From positions 42,517-106,516 of the forward strand of contig JABTUJ010000037.1 of the NCBI GenBank assembly GCA_015075445.1: 64,000 nucleotides of DNA, read 5' to 3'. This DNA comes from Verrucomicrobiales bacterium (lineage in GTDB: Bacteria; Verrucomicrobiota; Verrucomicrobiia; Limisphaerales; J093). A program made the translations under genes and the position numbers. Of this stretch, positions 60,070 through 64,000 are shown in pieces. How positions within the stretch are numbered: position 1 is the stretch's first letter; each line of letters starts with the position of its first letter. A model generated the notes under the pieces. It was given only the letters and a program-made list of their open reading frames with translations. It had not been told where the DNA came from and ran no database searches.

Positions 60070-60618
60070 ATGCAAGTGGTGTTTACCGGCCCGGTCTATG
60101 TGGTGCGCGACAACATCGACACGGACCAGATCATTCCGGCGCAGTTTCTGACCCTGGTGCCCACCATCCCTGCCGAGTACGAGAAGCTCGGGTCCTACGC
60201 CCTGTGGGGGTTGCCGGAGTCGCTCTACCCGGGGCGTTATGTGAAGGAAGGGGAGCTCGACAGCGAGTACCCGATCGTCGTGGGCGGGCGCAACTTCGGC
60301 TGCGGCAGTTCGCGGGAGCATGCCCCCATCGCGCTCGGTTCCGCCGGTTGCCGCGTGGTGCTGGCGCAGAGCTTCGCCCGCATCTTCTTCCGCAACTGCA
60401 TTGCCACCGGTGAGCTTTATCCCTGCGAGACGGTGGACCGTCTGTGCGACGAGCTGAAGACCGGGGATGTGGTGAAAGTGGACCTGGACGCGGGCACCGT
60501 CACGGTCACCGCCACGGGGAAGGTGTTTCCGCTCAAGCCGCTGGGCGAAGTGCGTCCCGTGATCGATGCCGGCGGCATCTTCAATTACGCCCGCCAGACG
60601 GGCATGATGCCCACCTGA
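60070..60618 (+). CDS. leuD: 3-isopropylmalate dehydratase small subunit
   Basis: A 182-residue swivel-domain protein. The ATG at 60070 begins MQVVFTGPVYVVRDNIDTDQ. Motifs: IIPAQFLTLVPTIPAEYEKL, VVGGRNFGCGSSREHAPIAL and QSFARIFFRNCIATGELYP. With LeuC it isomerises 2- and 3-isopropylmalate in leucine synthesis. This is the short, archaeal/HACN-like form rather than the 200-residue enterobacterial form, so homoaconitase activity is an alternative. leuC is not in the window, unusual because the pair is normally adjacent. Confidence 0.88.
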   Translation: MQVVFTGPVYVVRDNIDTDQIIPAQFLTLVPTIPAEYEKLGSYALWGLPESLYPGRYVKEGELDSEYPIVVGGRNFGCGSSREHAPIALGSAGCRVVLAQSFARIFFRNCIATGELYPCETVDRLCDELKTGDVVKVDLDAGTVTVTATGKVFPLKPLGEVRPVIDAGGIFNYARQTGMMPT

Positions 60619-60788
60619 TCGGTCCGGACCACGGCAGTCCTCGGCAGGCCGGCCGCCGCGGGCTGCGCGCTCGGCGGAGGGCCGGTGCTCTCGATCCAGG
60701 ACGTCGCGGTGAGTTACCGGTGCTTGCCCCGGTCGGTGCGTAGGTTATGTTCGGCGCGTGCCGACCGTGAATCGGCAAGGATAACATC

Positions 60789-63161
60789 ATGCGGACACAC
60801 TTCTTCTCTCGTCCGAGCCGGCCCGGCGATGCACGCGTTGCCTTGTGGGGATGGGCTCTCCTGCTGTCGACCTTCTTCGTTCGGGCCGATGTCATGCCCG
60901 CCGAGGAGGCGCCGCCGCCGGCGTCGGCACCGGCACCCAAGCTGGCCCAGGCCACGCCGTCGCTGGATGCGGTCGGGGACCTGATAACGTTCACCACGAA
61001 GTACGACCAGGCCGTTCCGTTCCTGCCCGGCCCGTACGATCCGAACGTCACGCGGCTGACCGCGCAGATGCTCATGACGATGCATTACTCGCGCCACGCG
61101 TTGGACGAGGAGTACGCCCGCCGTTTCTACGACCGTTACCTGGACATTCTCGACCCCCAGCGCCTGCACTTCACCCAGGCGGATCTCGACGAGTTTGAGC
61201 CTTACGCCCGGCAGTTGAGTGACCTGACCTTCCGCGACGGGGACACCCGGCCGGCCAACGAGATCTTCGCCCGTTTCCTGAAGCGTCTGGATCAACGGGC
61301 CGCGTTGGTTGCCCGCCTCCTCCAGGCCAACGAGTTCGATTTCACCAGCGACGAACGCTACACCCCCAACCGCAAAGGCGCCGCGCGCCCCGCCGACCTC
61401 GGCGCCGCCGAGAACCTCTGGCGCCAGCACCTGCGTCACGAGTACCTCCTCGAGAAGCTCAACCGCCTCAAGCCCGAAGAGATCACCGAGAAGCTGGCCA
61501 AACGCTACAAACGCCAGCTCCGCGTCGTGGCGGAGTTCGACCGCGATGACGTGCTCCAGTTTTACCTCAGTGCCCTGTCCAACGCCTACGACCCCCATTC
61601 GGACTACATGGGCAAAGCCCAGCTCGAGAACTTCGCCATCAGCATGAAGCTCGCCCTCTTCGGCATCGGCGCCCTGCTCCGCTCCGACGACGGCTATTGC
61701 ACCATCGAAAGCCTGGTCCCGAACGGGCCCGCCGAACGCAGCAAGAAGATCAAGCCCAAGGACCGGATCATCGCCGTCAAACAGGCCGACAGCGAAGCCA
61801 TCGACGTCGTCGACATGAAACTCAACAAGGTCGTGGAGATGATCCGCGGCCCGAAAGGCACCGAGGTCACCCTCACCATCATCCCCGCGGACGCCGCCGA
61901 TTCCTCCGAGCGCCGCACGGTCACGCTCGTGCGCGACGAGATCAAGCTCGAGGACCAGGAAGCCAAGGCCAAGCTCTACGAGATGCCCCAGCCCGACGCC
62001 GCCCCCCTGCGATTGGGCGTTATTGATCTGCCCTCCTTTTACGCCAGCTTCGACCTGGGCGCCTCGAAGGGCAGATCCGAGCCCCGCAGCACCACCGATG
62101 ATGTCGCGAAGCTGATCCGCAAGCTGGTGGCCGAAGGCGCCCAGGGGCTGGTGCTCGACCTCCGGCGCAACGGCGGCGGTTCCCTCGAGGAAGCCATCCG
62201 CCTTACCGGCCTCTTCATCAAGGAAGGCCCCATCGTCCAGGTGCGGGATGCCAACGGCGACATCTACACCGAGAGCGACACCGACCCCGACGTGCTGTAC
62301 GACGGCCCCCTGCTCGTCCTCACCAGCCGCTTCAGCGCTTCGGCCTCGGAGATCCTGGCCGCCGCCCTGCAGGACTACGGCCGGGCCATCGTCGTGGGCG
62401 ACAAGTCGACCCATGGCAAAGGCACGGTGCAGACCATCTACGAGCTCGCCAAGATGACCCGTCGCTTTCCCCCCAGTTACAACCCCGGCGCCCTCAAAGT
62501 CACGATCCGCAAGTTCTACCGCGCCAATGGCGAATCGACCCAGGTGCGGGGCGTCACGCCCGATGTGATCCTCCCTTCGGTCGCCAACGAACTGGAAGTG
62601 GGCGAGGGCATGCACGAGTTCCCCTTGCCCTGGGACACCATCCCGAGCGCCAAGTTCACCCGCCTTGACCGCATTGCCCCCCACCTGGACGAACTGCGGC
62701 GCCGCGCCGAGGCCCGCCAGACCACCGACCGCGACTGGGACTATGTCCGCGAGGACATCACCCTGTATCGCGAGGCCATGGCGGACAAGAGCCTCTCCCT
62801 GAACTACGACCAGCGGGTGCGCGAGAAGGAAACCGCCGACGCCCGCAGCAAGCAGCGGAAGGCCGAACGCGCCAGCCGCGAGGCCAGCACCGAAAAGACC
62901 TACGAACTCACCCTCAAGCTCGTGGGCGAGCCCGGGCTGCCACCCGCCGTCGGCTCCACCAACGCGCCCGCCGCCACCGCCGAGAACCGTCGCCCCGCCG
63001 CACTGCCCGGTGCCGAGGAGGATGCGGAGTCCGAAGCGGACACCGACACCACGCCGGCCACGGATGTCGCCCTCAAAGAGGCCAAGCGAATCCTGCTCGA
63101 TTACCTCGCCCTGACCGCGTCCGCCCCGGCCAAGTCACCGCCGGTCGCTTCCAAGCAATAG
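60789..63161 (+). CDS. prc: Prc-type C-terminal processing protease (S41)
   Basis: A 790-residue product with a signal peptide (LWGWALLLSTFFVRADVMPA). N-terminal helical part: MLMTMHYSRHALDEEYARR, YDRYLDILDPQRLHFTQADL. PDZ domain: GALLRSDDGYCTIESLVPNG. The S41 domain has LRRNGGGSLEEAIRLTGLF, the Ser in VLTSRFSASASEILAAALQD and the Lys in GDKSTHGKGTVQTIYELAK. It matches E. coli Prc/Tsp, which trims periplasmic proteins at their C-termini. The last 120 residues are charged and low-complexity (QRVREKETADARSKQRKAER). Confidence 0.92.
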   Translation: MRTHFFSRPSRPGDARVALWGWALLLSTFFVRADVMPAEEAPPPASAPAPKLAQATPSLDAVGDLITFTTKYDQAVPFLPGPYDPNVTRLTAQMLMTMHYSRHALDEEYARRFYDRYLDILDPQRLHFTQADLDEFEPYARQLSDLTFRDGDTRPANEIFARFLKRLDQRAALVARLLQANEFDFTSDERYTPNRKGAARPADLGAAENLWRQHLRHEYLLEKLNRLKPEEITEKLAKRYKRQLRVVAEFDRDDVLQFYLSALSNAYDPHSDYMGKAQLENFAISMKLALFGIGALLRSDDGYCTIESLVPNGPAERSKKIKPKDRIIAVKQADSEAIDVVDMKLNKVVEMIRGPKGTEVTLTIIPADAADSSERRTVTLVRDEIKLEDQEAKAKLYEMPQPDAAPLRLGVIDLPSFYASFDLGASKGRSEPRSTTDDVAKLIRKLVAEGAQGLVLDLRRNGGGSLEEAIRLTGLFIKEGPIVQVRDANGDIYTESDTDPDVLYDGPLLVLTSRFSASASEILAAALQDYGRAIVVGDKSTHGKGTVQTIYELAKMTRRFPPSYNPGALKVTIRKFYRANGESTQVRGVTPDVILPSVANELEVGEGMHEFPLPWDTIPSAKFTRLDRIAPHLDELRRRAEARQTTDRDWDYVREDITLYREAMADKSLSLNYDQRVREKETADARSKQRKAERASREASTEKTYELTLKLVGEPGLPPAVGSTNAPAATAENRRPAALPGAEEDAESEADTDTTPATDVALKEAKRILLDYLALTASAPAKSPPVASKQ

Positions 63162-63229
63162 GCCGTTCCCGCGTACTGCGGCGACGACGTGAGGAGGCGG
63201 TTGCTGAGTCTCGTGACCTCGACTCCTAC

Positions 63230-64000
63230 TCAGGAGGGCATCGGTTCGCGCGGCAGGGTGAAGTGGAAGGTGGTGCCCTGGCCCGGTGCGCTCTCGAGGT
63301 GGACCTCGCCGCCGTGGTTCTGCACGATGTGCTTGACGATCGCCAGGCCCAGCCCGGTGCCGCCCTGGTCGCGCGACCGGTTCTTGTCCACGCGATAGAA
63401 GCGCTCGAAGATGCGATGGCGGGCCTCGGCGGGAATGCCGGGCCCGTCATCGCGCACGCTCACCTCAATCCACGCGGCGTCGGAGGCGCGGGCCCCAAGC
63501 GTGATCCGTCCGCCCGGGCGACCGTACTTGATGGCGTTGTCCACGAGGTTGAACACCACCTGCTGCACGCGGTCCGCATCCACCCGCACCACGAGTTCCA
63601 CGGGGATCTGGTTGGCCAGCGTGACCTGGCGGTCGGCAGCGCGTTGGGCGAGGTCGTCCACCGTTCGCGCGACCAGTTCCCGCAGGCCGGTCGGCTGCAG
63701 ATTCAGGGGGGTGGGGCCCGATTCCAGGCGCGAAATGGTGAGCAGGTCTTCGATCAGGTAGGTGAGCCGGTCGGTGTGCTTGGCAATGGTCTGGAGAAAC
63801 CGCTGGGCCAGCGCGGGATCGTCCTTGGCTCCGTCGAGGAGGGTCTCGACGTATCCCTTGATGAGTGACAGCGGCGTGCGCAGCTCGTGGCTGACGTTGG
63901 CGACGAATTCCTTGCGCGTGCTCTCGAGCTGTTTGAGCCGCGTCTGGTCGTGAAACACAAGCAGGATCAGACCCGGCGTGCGGCCGCCCGCGATGCTGGT
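63230..64000 (-). CDS. PhoR-like sensor histidine kinase, 5' end beyond window
   Basis: The minus strand is open from 64000 to the stop at 63230. The visible protein begins in the last strand of a PAS domain (GGRTPGLILLVFHDQTRLKQ). The HisKA domain has the H-box RKEFVANVSHELRTPLSLIK. The ATPase domain has VQQVVFNLVDNAIKYG (N-box), VSVRDDGPGIPAEARHRIFE (G1/F) and DQGGTGLGLAIVKHIVQNHG (G2). It resembles the PhoR phosphate sensor, which passes phosphate to PhoB. The regulator and N-terminal membrane part lie outside. It converges on prc across a 68-bp gap with a small CTGAGT/ACTCAG stem. Confidence 0.9.
   Translation of the reverse strand, partial: TSIAGGRTPGLILLVFHDQTRLKQLESTRKEFVANVSHELRTPLSLIKGYVETLLDGAKDDPALAQRFLQTIAKHTDRLTYLIEDLLTISRLESGPTPLNLQPTGLRELVARTVDDLAQRAADRQVTLANQIPVELVVRVDADRVQQVVFNLVDNAIKYGRPGGRITLGARASDAAWIEVSVRDDGPGIPAEARHRIFERFYRVDKNRSRDQGGTGLGLAIVKHIVQNHGGEVHLESAPGQGTTFHFTLPREPMPS

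Overview
The window is GC-rich bacterial chromosome. Its content points to the phylum Verrucomicrobiota, probably near Limisphaerales/Pedosphaerales. This is inferred from the mix of prepilin-like proteins with a GFTLxELLVV head, PEP-CTERM and choice-of-anchor proteins, Tat-exported Gfo/Idh/MocA oxidoreductases, Planctomycete/Verrucomicrobium-type multihaem cytochromes and very large secreted proteins. No rRNA, convincing tRNA, CRISPR array or transposase was seen.

Layout. 1-450: 3' part of a VapB-type antitoxin gene (minus strand) with a palindromic operator, and an ATPase gene remnant. 505-4465: a tightly packed metal-handling operon (two exported proteins, a pseudopilin-like protein, an HMA domain protein, a SCO1-like protein and a CusF-SCO fusion lipoprotein). 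4.5-16.9 kb: Gfo/Idh oxidoreductases, a trihaem cytochrome, a TauE permease, a pseudouridine synthase, a PilB-like ATPase and a GT21-like glycosyltransferase, separated by three heptamer arrays and a 1.16-kb tandem array of about 100-bp palindromes. 17-34 kb: mostly housekeeping genes: a broken quinone oxidoreductase, PQQ-repeat protein, clpS-DUF2017, trpG/pabA, HD hydrolase, hisH-comF-accD, a candidate 6S RNA, rarA, 5-formyl-THF cyclo-ligase, RNase Y, hisB, an ECF sigma/anti-sigma pair and a ceramidase-like enzyme. 34.5-49.8 kb: one 5,078-residue exported protein. 50-53 kb: a second exported-protein cluster that parallels the metal operon (His-rich small protein, pseudopilin, two choice-of-anchor M proteins). 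53-64 kb: sugar isomerase, monohaem cytochrome, prenyl synthase-tlyA-NAD kinase cluster, LacI regulator with a URO-D family enzyme, leuD, a Prc-type protease and a truncated PhoR-like kinase.

How the genes work together. Several groups form overlapping stop/start (ATGA-type) operons: 1069-4465, hisH-comF (accD follows 4 nt downstream), clpS-DUF2017, rarA-5-FCL (RNase Y follows 5 nt downstream), and sigma-anti-sigma. The candidate 6S RNA lies just before rarA and the 5-FCL gene, the neighbourhood in which 6S RNA genes are known in other phyla.

Repeats are the most unusual feature. There are four families: (1) about 101-bp palindromic units, 12 in tandem at 9.06-10.2 kb, more at 15.9 kb and a half copy at 59.8 kb; (2) heptamer arrays, one organised into a 56-bp higher-order period; (3) a 29-bp dispersed hairpin that also sits in frame inside the giant gene; (4) a perfect 32-bp inverted repeat. 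Indel damage in the quinone oxidoreductase, the methyltransferase and the inner palindromic units could be real decay or assembly error; the sequence alone cannot tell.
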